Source: Amaurobius ferox (lineage: Eukaryota; Arthropoda; Arachnida; Araneae; Amaurobiidae). Taken from it: a stretch of DNA of 64,000 bases. The notes under the pieces were generated by a model, which did no database searches, had not been told where the DNA came from, and worked only from the letters and a program-made list of their open reading frames with translations. The translations under genes and the position numbers were made by a program. How positions within the stretch are numbered: the first letter of the stretch is position 1; every line of letters starts with the position of its first letter. The DNA is taken from NCBI GenBank assembly GCA_951213105.1, contig OX578140.1, forward strand, positions 124,202,149 through 124,266,148, read 5' to 3'. Positions 47,081-58,430 of the stretch are shown piece by piece.

Positions 47081-47384
47081 ACATTTCCTGAGTAATTACT
47101 GGCGATGAGAGTTGGATTTATGGGTATGATCCCGAAACTAAGCAACAATCTTCACAATGGGAAAGTCCATGTTTACCAAGGCCAAAAAATTACAGACAAG
47201 TGAAAAGCAATGTGAAGAGCATGTTGATTGTGTTTTTTGACATTAAGGGAATTGTGCATAAATAATTCATGCCGGTGGGTCACACTGTCAACTCACAATT
47301 TTACTATGATGTTCTGAGACGACTTCGTGAAGATGTCAGGAGGAAACGTCCGGAATTGTGGCGAGCAAAACACTGGGTTACTTG
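47081..47384 (+). pseudogene. mariner transposase relic 1
   Basis: It reads ITGDESWIYGYDPETKQQ, the first catalytic Asp region of mariner transposases. It continues through PRPKNYRQVKSNVKSMLIVF and FFDIKGIVHK, then a stop and FMPVGHTVN, and FYYDVLRRLREDVRRKRPEL. Only the middle of the protein remains, with stops. The LINE fragment entered just upstream. Confidence 0.87.
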
Positions 47385-47386
47385 CA

Positions 47387-47512
47387 TTATAATTTATGTT
47401 CTTTAAACTAACTATTCTAAATGGCTTGGTTTATAGATCAATCACCGAGCTAATCAGCATTTCTGCGTTCCTAAGGTGAAATAGGAATAAGTTTTGGATT
47501 GTGAGAGATTCA
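47387..47512 (+). repeat. direct repeat R, copy 2
   Basis: Partner of 46080-46206, with about 90 percent similarity by eye. Confidence 0.85.
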
Positions 47513-47690
47513 CAAGATTTCACAATGGAAAAGCTCAAGTTCACCAATGCCAAAAATATGCAGACAAGTGAAAAGCAATGTGAAGGGCATGTTTATTGTG
47601 TTTTTTGACATTAAGGGAATTGTGCATAAAGAATTCATGCTGGTGGGTCACACCTTCAATTCATAGTTCTACTATGGTACTAATTAAATG
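47513..47690 (+). pseudogene. mariner transposase relic 2
   Basis: It repeats the nucleotide sequence of 47150-47315 (ACAAGTGAAAAGCAATGTGA, TTTTTTGACATTAAGGGAAT) with substitutions, and its frame is more decayed. Together with repeat R this implies a local duplication of R plus mariner. Confidence 0.8.
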
Positions 47691-48191
47691 CATGCCAAGA
47701 CGCCTCCACTTGTCAAAAATCACACTTAAACATAAACATTTTTAATTTGTGCTAGAATTTCATTCAGAAATTGTATAAAATTAAAATATATAAATTTCTC
47801 GTTATATTAAAAGCTTGCTGGGTTTGCGGATGGCAAAATTATTTCTGATTGCAGCCCACAATTTGACAGTCCAGCAGAAGTGAAGAACTATTTTATGTAA
47901 TATCTTAACACTTTTACAAAATAGAGCTCATTTGCGTCAAATTAACATTGGCGACAAACTCACTAACTCTACACAGACTGATTAGATTCATCGAATTCGG
48001 GAAAAGTGTTATTCACCCATTTCTATTTATAACGGTATCGATTCTATCTTTCGTACTATATGACCTACTTGAATATGATTTTCGAAAATAATTTTCTCAT
48101 GGTCATGATAAAAAAATAATTAAACTCTTGGAAAGATATTTATTATAAAATATATCTCTTTCCTCTTTCTGGAGAATATAGCATGAGTCAG
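47691..48191. other. no recognisable gene
   Basis: AT-rich, nothing supported. Confidence 0.5.
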
Positions 48192-48603
48192 AATTTAATT
48201 CAATTTGTTTCTCTCCCTATATTAAACAATTGTTATTTAAAAAACTACCTAACACATTTTACTGAAAATTTTTTTATATATTTTATGGGATAATTTGAAT
48301 GTTTCCTAAAACTTTCGAAGCAATTTGTAAATTTTAAATTTGCTTTAAAAATGTTTGAAACATTAGGTCCCATAGGATTCAATGTATTTTATTTTTTCAA
48401 TCCGGTTTCAATCCAAAACTAATTGGGTGATATTATTTATTTATATTCCCATAGGTACCACAGACCGTCTGAAAAACATATTAAAATTTCATTTTGATAA
48501 AGTCATTTTTAAGGTAGTTATCGTGCTAACGGATAGACAGACAGACAGACAGAATGAACAAAGTCCTAAACACTTTTCAACTGCATTGTAAAATGTTAAA
48601 AAC
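48192..48603 (+). mobile_element. family C, copy 2, 5' end diverged
   Basis: It has the CCATAGGATTCAATG block, CCAAAACTAATTGGGTGAT, a core mirroring ATAACT.CCGT, the CAGACAGACAGACAGA block (48535-48552) and a terminal AACACTTTTCAACTGC...GTTAAAAA hairpin. It is followed about 20 bp later by family B copy 9 in the same orientation. Confidence 0.7.
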
Positions 48604-48625
48604 AAGTTCAATAATTGGTAAAATA

Positions 48626-49443
48626 TCTGATGTGGGCAGCATATGACTTTTCATACAGACCCATATCGATTTTCTCTTTATTTCTTTAATAATTCATTGA
48701 GTTTAATTGCACAAAATAACAAGAATAATTTTTTTAAATTACACTAAATGTGCATTTTAATTTCAATTTTTGTTTTCATTTGGTACTAGACATATTTTTA
48801 AAACCGGCGTAGCAAACATGCGAAAAGAATAAAATATCTCAGAAACGGCTAGTCTTGGAGAAATGGGGTTGGTATAATTATTTTCATCGTCAAAAATTAC
48901 GTCTAAAACAAGCTAGTAATAGCTTGTAATTACGTCTAATACAAGCTAGTAATATATTTGAGCATATGTAGTCTTTTATTTTTGATTTTTACGATTTTTG
49001 AGGGCCATTCGGAAAAAAAGGCAGGTTCTTTTTGTCGATTCATACCAAAATCTAATCTGCGCCAGAGTAACCTTCAAATAACCTATCTACCAAATTTTGT
49101 GATATTTGATCAAATAGGTTTTTAGCTCGAAACGATACATACGACATTTTCAGGCCATTTTGGGAAAAGGAACGTTCTTTTATCCCGAATCTAATCAGCA
49201 CTAGTGTAACATATACATGTGACGTATAAAATTTTATGGAATTTGGTCCATTAGTTTTTGAATTAGATTGGACTCATACATTGCACTGACAGACAAACAC
49301 ACACCTACACCAACGTTACGCTAAAAATAGATTTTTCGTATTCAGAGGTACTAAAATGTGTAGATCAGTCGAAAACTGCGATTTTCGACATGATTCCAAT
49401 ACTTTTTCTTACAGTCCCTTGCACTGCAAGGAAAGTCAAAAAA
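48626..49443 (+). mobile_element. family B, copy 9
   Basis: Starts TCTGATGTGGGCAGCATATG and ends in a CTTGCACTGCAAGGAAAGTC terminus plus A's. It is more diverged than other copies and has a very short microsatellite. It runs directly into family A copy 4. Confidence 0.75.
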
Positions 49444-50212
49444 TCTGGTGTGGACAGCACATGACTTCCCTTGTATAATGCAACGAATTTACTACTTTTA
49501 CAGTAAAAAAAAATAGATTATTCTTATAGTAGATATTTATATTCTTTCCAAGATATTGATCTTTCGTCAATGAGTCGTCATTTTCATTGACGTAGCGTCA
49601 TTTTCATCCATTTGGCGAGTTTTTCGTTTATTTAGCAACATTTAAAAAAGTCGCCAAGTTAGCGCAATTCCACCAAATTCGTCGCCAGAATCTTGCTAAG
49701 AGTTATGGACTGAGAAATAAGTTATTCTTAAAATAGCAGATAAATGACTATTGGCGTTCAAATACAAAATTATTACTCAAAGTATCTTTTTTCATAAATG
49801 GAACGAGCTAGATCCCCGAGAATGATGTCGCCAAATTTATTGTACGATATTACATATGAAAAGTGAACATGTTTCTCAATAGGAGTTTTTTTTTTCTATT
49901 TTATATGATTTTTTGATATTTTTTTTGAAAAATGTGCAATATCTCGAGAACGGTTCATGTTAGCGTTCTAAAATTTATGTCAATCGTTTTCGAATGAAAA
50001 ATTACATAAGAAATGTTTATTTGCGTAACTTTATTAGAGGTTTTGATTTTTTGATGATTTTTTCAAAATTTCACTCGAGAATTTGGGGGTTCTGAACAGT
50101 CGATTGCGTATAAAAACAATAGGTTTCCATTGTTCACGGATTGAAATTTTTGTTCCAAATTTAGTCCGAATCGGTCCATTCGTTCGTCAGTTATCGTCTC
50201 CAAAGTCTCACT

Positions 50213-50249
<37 letters not shown>

Positions 50250-50436
50250 TCACACACACAGACACACACACACAGATACACACACACACACACATACACA
50301 CATACATCACCTAAAAATGTTCGATTCGTGATCAGGGATGCTTGAAACGTGCTCTCCCGTCGAAAACTCGATTCCGAATTTTCGACCCCGTCACAATACT
50401 TTCCTTATACATTATTGTATATAAGGAAAGAAAAAA
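49444..50436 (+). mobile_element. family A, copy 4
   Basis: Starts TCTGGTGTGGACAGCACATG, has the GGCGA dyads near 49613-49690, (CA)n at 50213-50307, and the terminal hairpin ending TATATAAGGAAAG. It abuts family B copy 9 on the left with only an A-tract between. Confidence 0.8.
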
Positions 50437-50639
50437 TATCATTTCGAAAATTTCTGCAAAATAAGAAGCCGGTATAATATGTATAAATAATATCCTATTT
50501 GTCACGCCTACGTTGGACCACTTCCATTCTTCACATTCAGCGTTATCATATAGCACTATGAGAGGGGCGAGAATGCAAATTTTGAATCAGATGGTTAATT
50601 CCAAATCAGTATTTCCGAAGGTACAAAGGTTACAATAGA
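50437..50639. other. short spacer, no gene
   Basis: Nothing supported. Confidence 0.5.
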
Positions 50640-51337
50640 ACGAGAAAGATCAATCATGTATAAAGCATTGATTATGAAACACTTTCCAACAGAAATGCAA
50701 TTTTATTTTAACATTTCTAAACTGTGATACATTCAGCGGCGATATTTTTAAAATTATCTAAATATTACAATAATTTATTATATTTGAAAACTTCAACGAA
50801 GACAAATGAACTTTATTCAAATAACATCATCGAAATATAAATCGCCTGGTTCTCTATGTAAAAGAAGTGAATATTTCATTCATTAACTTTTTTTCCATTC
50901 CTTTCATTCAGCAGCGATATTTTTAAAATTATCACAATACTACAGTAATTTATTTTACTTAAAAACGTAAAACCATTAAGATAAAATTACTTTCTAACAC
51001 CATGCTTAAAACTTCATCAAAAAGTAACAATATGAATCGTCAACTACTCTATGTAAAACCAATGATTGTTTCATTCATATCAGCTATATTACAGACTCCA
51101 GAGTTAAATAATTTTGCATTAAAGAAATTCAGAAATTCTTATACAACTCATAGCTCGATGTGCTTACATTTTCCATACGTGAAAGTTAGGCTTCGTTGTA
51201 GAAATAATCGAAGTTTGATGATCATTTAATCTCCAAAATATTGTAATTTCGTTTGTGCAGTATACAGATGCACAGAAAAAAAGTAAAGTGGTTTTAGGAA
51301 GGATTCAACACTAAATATAGATTGAAATGAACTTTAA
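50640..51337 (+). repeat. family E repeat, copy 1
   Basis: Begins AGAAAGATCAATCATG and ends with CAACACTAAATATAGATTG before AACTTTAA. Internal sub-blocks (GCGATATTTTTAAAATTATC followed by an AATAATTTATT segment) are repeated. It runs head-to-tail into copy 2. Non-coding. Confidence 0.7.
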
Positions 51338-52060
51338 CAAGAAAGATCAGTCATGCATTAAGCATTAATTATGAAACAATTTCCAACTGCAATGAAATTT
51401 TATTTAATCATCTCTAAAATGCGATACATTCAGCTTTAATATTTTTAAAATTATCACAATACTGCAATAATTTATTATATTTGAAAATTTAAAACTTCAT
51501 CGAAAAAAAATGAACTTTATTCAAATGACTTCATTGAAATATATATCGTCTGGCTCTCTATGTAAAAGCAGTAAATATTTCATTCATACCCATTTATTTT
51601 ATTCCTTTCATTCATCAAAATACTACAATAATTTATTTTACTTAAAACAATATTTATTTTACTTAATCCATAGAGGTAAAAGTAATTTTACTCTGTGCTT
51701 AAAACTCCTTTGGAAAAGCCTGCTATAAAATCGTCTGCTTCTCTATATAAAATCAATAAATGTTTCATTCATATCATCTATATTGCAGATTCCAGAGCTA
51801 AATAATTTTGCGTTAAAGAAATTCAGCAATTCTTATACAACTTATCTTACAGCTTGATGTGTTTACATTATCCATAAGATTTAATGTAGAAATATTGAAA
51901 TTAAGCTTTGTTGTAGAAATAATCAAAGTTTGATGATCATTTAAACTCAAATATATTGTTATTGCGTTGTTTCAGAATACAGATGCACAGAAATTAATAA
52001 AAAATAAGGCAGTTTTAGGATGGATACAACACTAACTATAAATTAAAAAGAACTTTAAAA
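51338..52060 (+). repeat. family E repeat, copy 2
   Basis: Same order as copy 1 and ends AACTTTAAAAA exactly where family C copy 3 begins. Confidence 0.72.
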
Positions 52061-52061
52061 A

Positions 52062-52501
52062 TCGCGATTTTGACACAAGATGGGTGCCATATTTTATTTT
52101 GAAGTTGGTCAAGTGCTTGCTCTCTTCATATAATTTGGGTGTAATTATTATTTTAATTTTTATTTAAAAAACAACTGAATATATTTTGTTGAAATTTTTT
52201 CATATTTTTATGGGATATATTTTTGATGCAATTCGTGAATTATAAATTCGGTTAAAAATGTTTGAAAAATTAGGTTCCATAGGATTCAATGTGTCTCATT
52301 TTTTCAATCCGGGTTCAATCCAGAACTAATTAGGTGATATTATTCATTCATATTTCCGTAGGTCCCAAAGACCGTCTACACAACATACTAAAATTTCATT
52401 TTGATAAAATCATTTTTACGGCAGTTATCGTGAGAACGGACAGACAGACAGAATGAACAAAGTCATAAACACTTTTCAACTATGTTGTAAAGTGTTAAAA
52501 A
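52062..52501 (+). mobile_element. family C, copy 3
   Basis: Starts TCGCGATTTTGACACAAGAT and ends with the hairpin AACACTTTTCAAC/GTTGTAAAGTGTT (52468-52496) plus AAAA. (CAGA)n near 52439-52452. It is followed exactly by copy 4. Confidence 0.82.
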
Positions 52502-52963
52502 TCACGATTTTGACACAAGATAAATGCCATATTTCATCTTGAAATGGGTCACGTGAACTCTTCATATAATATGGGTTCAATTATTATTTTAATTTTTATT
52601 TAAAAAACTTCTGAACATATTTTGCTGAAATTTTTTATATATTTTATGGGATAATTTAAACATTTCCGAAAACTTTTTAATAATAATTTGTAAATTTTAA
52701 ATTTGTTTAAAAAATGTTTGAAAAATTAGGTCCCACAGGGCTCAATGTATTTCATTTTTTCAATTCGGGTTCAATCCAAAACTAATTGGGTGATATTATT
52801 CATTTATATTCCCATAGGTCTCACAGACCACCTCAACAACATACTAAAATTTCATTTTGATAAAGTCATTCTTACGGCAGTTATTGAGCGAACAGTCTGA
52901 CAGACAGACAGAATAAACAGAGTTATAAACACTTTTCAACTATATGTTGTAAAGTGTTAAAAA
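52502..52963 (+). mobile_element. family C, copy 4, tandem to copy 3
   Basis: Starts TCACGATTTTGACACAAGAT immediately after copy 3's terminal A-tract and ends with the same hairpin and GTTAAAAA. Exact head-to-tail junction. Confidence 0.82.
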
Positions 52964-53497
52964 TGATAAAATTGATATAACTATTCGGTGTGGATTTCGA
53001 ATTGGCTCTAATTCTGCCATATTAAGTCTAAATTGTCAGCTTATTTTACTTATGGGCTGACAGTCCATAGCCTATTTATTTTAAGCGCAGGCATTTGAAA
53101 AGTCTGAGGCATGAAATGAATAATATTATTCTATCACCCTCTCAGATTATAAGATTGCAAAAAGTTACAAGTGAAATAATATTTGCTATTGTTCATATGT
53201 TTCGGTAATATTTTAAAAGTATTTCCTATATATAAAACTGATTCATCTGATCGTTTTGCTTCTGAATTGCGGTGTGGCAATCTAGCGAACTGTGCTCAAA
53301 AAAGCCACAGTAAATTAAATAATAATGGTGAATTGGCGGCATATATGCTGTGTACGGTTGCTCCAAATTTTGGCTATGTTAACTTGGTGTAATTGTGCGC
53401 TACTTGGCTAATTTGCAAATATATTTAAATTTAATATTTTAGCAGTATATCAGCGACCGATTTGGTAGGTTTATTAAAATATGCTGAAATTGAAATA
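52964..53497. other. no recognisable gene
   Basis: Nothing supported. Confidence 0.5.
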
Positions 53498-53515
53498 GTT
53501 GCAGTGTTTGCAATA

Positions 53516-53679
53516 GTTGCAGTGATTTGAAATTGTAATAGTTGCAGCGATTTGAAATTGCAATAGTTGCAGTGATTTGAAATTGTAATAGTTGCAGCGA
53601 TTTGAAATTGCAATAGTTGCATTGATTTGAAATTGTAATAGTTGCAGCGATTTGAAACTGCAATAGTTGCAGTGATTTT
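53516..53679 (+). repeat. 25-bp minisatellite with alternating units
   Basis: Units GTTGCAG(T/C)GATTTGAAATTG(T/C)AATA start every 25 bp from 53516 to 53666. Units alternate between a T/T and a C/C version, giving a 50-bp higher-order period. A decayed unit lies just upstream near 53498. Confidence 0.92.
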
Positions 53680-54104
53680 TTTCAGCGAATCTATTAAACT
53701 GCCCTTGAATATCTACTAAACCCCCTTTACGATATTTGAAAATTTACTAAAATATCCATGAAGTATTTTTAACTTTATTTGTATTCAGGTTATTTTCTGT
53801 TGGAACTCGGGTACTTGTTTATATAAAAATAGATCTTTTTTAAAAAACAATTTTTATTAATATTTTTTATTAAATAACATGTGTCTTTGAGCCGCTAAAA
53901 CAAAAGTGCCTTGTCACAATTTTTTAAATTACTGATATTGAAATTTGATCCACCAGTTTATTTTTGCTGCAGAAGAAGATAATACTCGAAGGACATTTTT
54001 GTGTAGAGATTGGTTATTCTGTATTGCATGAGAATTCGTTCTAACAAAAATTGCATAGTCCTAGTTGATGATCCTACAATTTCATCAAGTGATCATTTGA
54101 AGAA
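53680..54104. other. no recognisable gene
   Basis: Nothing supported. Confidence 0.5.
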
Positions 54105-54119
54105 CTCTGTCTAAATCTT

Positions 54120-54355
54120 TTTTTTCTTTCAAAAGGCCAGGCACTTTGACCTTCGTCATTCGCCTTTATTACAGCGGCCAGAGTGTGAACCATTTAGCCG
54201 TCCATTGACGTTGCCCTAGGTGCACCACAGGGGGGCGAATCACATTGCGCCCACAACACAGACATCCATGCCTTACGTGGGGCTCGAACCCACAACGTGG
54301 CAGTCGAGCGATTGCTACGGAAACGCTTGCCTTGACCACTCGACAACCACGTCGG
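54120..54355 (-). mobile_element. tRNA-derived SINE (family S1), copy 2
   Basis: Minus-strand insertion with tRNA-like head on the right (B box on the minus strand at 54280-54290), S1 body, and T-rich tail on the left. A perfect 15-bp duplication CTCTGTCTAAATCTT (54105-54119 and 54356-54370) flanks it. It landed inside the 28-bp minisatellite. Confidence 0.93.
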
Positions 54356-54370
54356 CTCTGTCTAAATCTT

Positions 54371-54530
54371 GTTTGAAGAATTCTGTTTTCCAATGGTGGC
54401 TTGAAGAACTCTGTCTTTTTATGGTGGCTTGAAGAACTGTCTTTCTATGGTAGCTTGAAGAACTCTGTCTTTCTATGGTGGCTTGAAGGACTCGGTCTTT
54501 CTATGGTGGCTTGAAAAACTCTATCTAAAA
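54371..54530 (+). repeat. 28-bp minisatellite
   Basis: Five to six units of TGGCTTGAAGAACTCTGTCT plus TTCTATGG. An outlying unit sits at 54096-54119, on the other side of the SINE, so the SINE split the array. Confidence 0.88.
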
Positions 54531-56380
54531 AAAGATTCCTTTGTAACAGTGATGTGGAATGACAAGGTGTTTTAGGGTTTTAGAATTTCCAAAAAGGTCA
54601 TCAGTGGTGAAAGACAACATCCTTTATGGATGAGAAGAAGAAATATCTTAACTGTTAAAACAGTTTCAATTTAATAAGAGGGCAATGATTCGTGTTTTCA
54701 GGAAATTCCCGAAGGCATTAGACTCAATGCCTATAAAGTTACTTCAACTTAAGGACACAATACACACGATTCCTATGTCATCCTATGAATATGACAGAGG
54801 GTCTTTCATAAATGAATATGACTATAATACCAGGCAGTGTTGCTCTTTTTAGGAACATCTTAAAAACCTGTATTGCTGGACACATTCTTCCCTTCTACAT
54901 GGACACCAGCAGAAAGGTAAGAAGCAGTGAAAATTGATAAGTTGGGGAAAATATTTTGATAAAGAGTTTATCAAATTGAAACAGATATTCAACTTATCTA
55001 AACTGAACATATCTGTGGATGGCTAGTAGAATAGCCTTGTAATTATTGTAACTGAAATTTGCAGTTTTTTACTTCTTTTCTAATTTCCACTTGGCTATAA
55101 GATATTAAAATCAATGAAGGATTTTCTTGTATGAACCTCAATCCAACTTGTCTTCATAAGTCTTAGTAAAACTGAGTTTTGTTCAGAAATGGAGAATTTT
55201 AGGAGTTAGATAAATTGAAAGGAGTTGAGGGAAAATCCCTGAAAGGCAATCAATTCGATAATGGAACTGATACTATATGCCCTCTATTGCACATTGTCAC
55301 TGGCCTTAACTTCTATTCCAGTTTTGAATTCACTTGTCCCTTGAAGTGAACTGATACATAAATTATAAATGTAAAAAAAAAAATAAACATTTAGTTTAGT
55401 TTTAAGAACTGAAAGAATAAATCAAGGGTTAGCAACGCCCCTTTTGACCACGCCCATATACACTTTTCATCCAACAGTTTTTTTTTTTAAAGTACCATAT
55501 TTTGTGTTACTAGCGTATTTAAAACCATAAATATATGAAAAGACACAAAAATTATGGAAAACGATCAACATAAATGACGTAAGTATCTTACAAAGGAAAT
55601 TATATAAAATAATTTAAATATGGAAAATTCTATAAATATATGATTATTATTTGAATTAAATCATGTAGTCCATGAATTTATATGTAAAATCTACAATAAA
55701 ATAGTCTTTTAATGTTAATTACGAGTCAGTTGCGCATTTTACTCAACCATACAAGTACATTTGGATAAGAAATTTATGAGGAAATTAACTGGCTTCATCG
55801 GAAGTCCTTTTTCCCCAAGTCACCCTTCTAGACCCCATGGTCCTATCATCCACTCCATTTTTTTGGACACAACTTAGGTCGTTTCACTCTCATAGGCGGC
55901 GCTAGGAGTTCACAATTGGGGGGGGGGGGCTATGCAATTGGGTGTGCTGATATTAGAATGATAAATCCGTAAAGAATAAATAAAAGAGAGAGAAACTGAA
56001 AATTGTTGGAATAAGGGACAGTTGTTAAGCAAAAAGAAGTATTTGCACAATTTGTAATGGGGGTGTTGAAGCACCCCTAGCACACACCGTGGGGCAGCCT
56101 ATTCTCACTCTGTATGGATACTTACACAAGGTTCCTTATAATTACTTGATTAGTTTATTTTTCACTCCGATTTTCCTAATTATGCTCGCCGAGTGACCAT
56201 ATCGTGTTTACACAAGTAACTAACTATCCCCATATTCAAAACAAGCATTTGTTTGGTTTATTTGGAATAGATTATCAGTCTCGATAATGAATCTATTCTG
56301 AATTAAAATCCAACGAGCGCTATTTCTCTATTTTCGGAATAATAGCCACGTTTTATTTGCTTTAGGATAATTTATTGTTC
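54531..56380. other. no recognisable gene; poly(G) tract at 55918-55930
   Basis: AT-rich. A G run near 55918 sits in a patch (GGCGGCGCTAGGAG) reminiscent of the 33.4-34.1 kb remnant. No frame or RNA gene supported. Confidence 0.45.
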
Positions 56381-56409
56381 ATAGTGTTTTTTTTAGTGAT
56401 GGAATTAAT

Positions 56410-56575
56410 TGGAATGAAACTATCGAATAACTGAATAGTTTCAAATCATTCGATTGTCTCGATAGTAATAAAGAACTTATCGAATACTTTTTGACCAATA
56501 ACAGCTCTTTTCCCAAGCTCGATAGTTTATAAACTATTCGAACGCTTTTCAGCCAATAACAGCGCTGGAGTAGTA
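56410..56575. promoter_or_regulatory. cluster of TATCGA-type sites and CCAAT boxes (tentative)
   Basis: CTATCGAATA, CTCGATAGT, TTATCGAATA and CTCGATAGTT recur within 130 bp, with CCAATAACAGC twice and the 16-bp palindrome ATAGTTTATAAACTAT at 56522-56537. TATCGATA-like sites are insect promoter elements, but no gene is visible nearby. It could equally be a short internal duplication. Confidence 0.2.
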
Positions 56576-57777
56576 TAGCAGTAATATAGTATAGTAAAAC
56601 AAGTAAATGAAGAATTCCAATGATTTTGGCGATTATAATGCTATTGGCTATTGTGATAGCATTCATTTGCATTTAGCGATAGCTTGCATTAAAAATATTT
56701 TGAGCGACAGTTTTCATTCAAATCATTTTGAGTTGATGATATTCATTTATTTAGTATGGTTGATTTTGAACATGTATGATATTCATTAGATGCTTTTGGA
56801 AGCTAGTTCGATTGGCGATATAAGATATATTTATTATTCAATCAATTATTTTCTTATAAGATAAAATCAATCCTGTTGAAATACAAGAATGGAAATAGTT
56901 TTATTATTTTGTGCTATTATAATTATTTTGTTCTATTATATTTTGTTCTATAATAGTTCTTTTATTTTTTGTGGCCGATAAATATTAGAGGGGAAAAAAT
57001 TGAATGATGGCATAGTTTCATGTAAGCTGTATTTTCTATACATACAGAACAAATTTATTCTAACTGCGTGTTCTATGGTATTATTTTAATTAATATGTAA
57101 CGATTATGTTCCACACTTTAAAAACAGTGTGAAGATTCTATATTTGGGTTCGTTCCAACAGGGACACTTGATGGAAGGCGAGTTCAATTTTAAATGGCAG
57201 ATCCAATTTAAAACATAACGAAATTACGCTTTATTGTCCATCCAAAACACATCTGACTTAAATCAGTTAGAAGTCAAAGTTATATAGAGATTCTATATCC
57301 TCACTTCCTTTCATTTCATTCTCTTTAATGTTGCAATTCCGATTGTAAAATTAAACAATTAAATAGGTTGATGCCAGTTTCCAAACCTAACACCTCCTAT
57401 AGTCATCTTCTGTAAAATATATGCCATCTGTATAATAGTTTTGTAGTCGCTTTCTACACATTAGATAATGATCTACTACTTTGTAAATGATATTTTTTAT
57501 TCACATCGCTTTGTTGCCCGCTTCGTCATCTAAACTTTTTCAAATTTTCCGCTAGGGAGGACATTTGAGATGATGTTACACACTTCTTTAAAATACACGA
57601 TTGCTATTGTTTAAACTTATTTTTGCATTTATACTTTTATTTTTTTTAATATTTTCATTCAGAATTTACATCGCTTTGCTGTGGTAAAATAAGTGGTCGA
57701 ACGGGGGAGAAGAACGTGGGGAATATTTATACATATTGTACCGGCTTCTTATCTTGCAGATGTTTTCTAAATAATGC
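56576..57777. other. no recognisable gene
   Basis: AT-rich, with a small local repeat of TTTTGTTCTAT-type units near 56925-56960. Nothing coding. Confidence 0.5.
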
Positions 57778-58430
57778 TTTTTTACCTTCACTGAAATACA
57801 TGGTAATGTATAGGGAAAGTATTGGAAAATCGCAGCTCGAGTTTTCGACGCATATACACTTTTAGGGCTAGTGGTTGTCGAGTGGTCAAAGGCAAGCGTT
57901 TCCGTAGCAATCGCTCGACCGCCACGTTGTGGGTTCGAGCCTCAAATAAGGCATGGATGTTTGCGTTGTGGGTGCAATGTGATCCGCCCCCCTCTGGTGC
58001 GCCTGGGGCAACGTCAATGGACGGCTAAATGGTTCACACTGGCCGCTGTAATAAAGGCGAATGACGAAGGTCAAAAGTGCCTGGCCATTTGAAAAAAAAA
58101 ATACACTTTTAGGCACCTTTAGAATACGAAAATGTTTTTTATCGTATCGGCTATGTATATGTGTCTGTGTATGTGTCTGTCTGTGCGATGTATGTATCCA
58201 CTCTAACTCAAAGACTAATGGACCACATTTCATGCAATTTTATATGTTATTTCTGGTTTACTCCGATTTTGATTAAATTTTGGTACAATTCGCGACAAAA
58301 AGGTTCTATCTTTTTTGCAAAATGGCCCGTAAAAATTGTATGCATCCACTCCTGCTACAAAAGTAATTGAACAATTTCGCAAAATTTGGTAGATGTGTTA
58401 CTTGAAGGTTACTTGAAGGTTATTTTAATA
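57778..58430 (-). mobile_element. family B, copy 10, truncated and carrying a SINE
   Basis: The hairpin end at the left (ACCTTCACTGAAATACATGG with ATGTATAGGG), the GAGTTTTCGACG block, then the SINE, then (GT/CTGT)n at about 58158-58190 and the ACTAATGGACC core. The 5' half after about 58430 is missing. Confidence 0.72.
57867..58100 (+). mobile_element. tRNA-derived SINE (family S1), copy 3
   Basis: tRNA-like head with B box GGTTCGAGCCT (57932-57942), S1 body and poly(A) tail. A perfect 13-bp duplication ATACACTTTTAGG (57854-57866 and 58101-58113) flanks it. It inserted into family B copy 10. Confidence 0.93.

Noticed and set aside
53431..53663. Frames with repeated NHCNYCNFKS-like peptides, and the thought of a CRISPR array
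   Set aside because: They translate a 25-bp minisatellite. The units are contiguous with no unique spacers and the genome is eukaryotic, so it is not CRISPR.
57822..58092. Open frames reading VVEWSKASVSVAIARPPRCG and similar, also at 54169-54393 and 35310-35549
   Set aside because: Such peptides are often predicted as proteins in arthropod annotations, but here each lies within a tRNA-derived SINE with target duplications.
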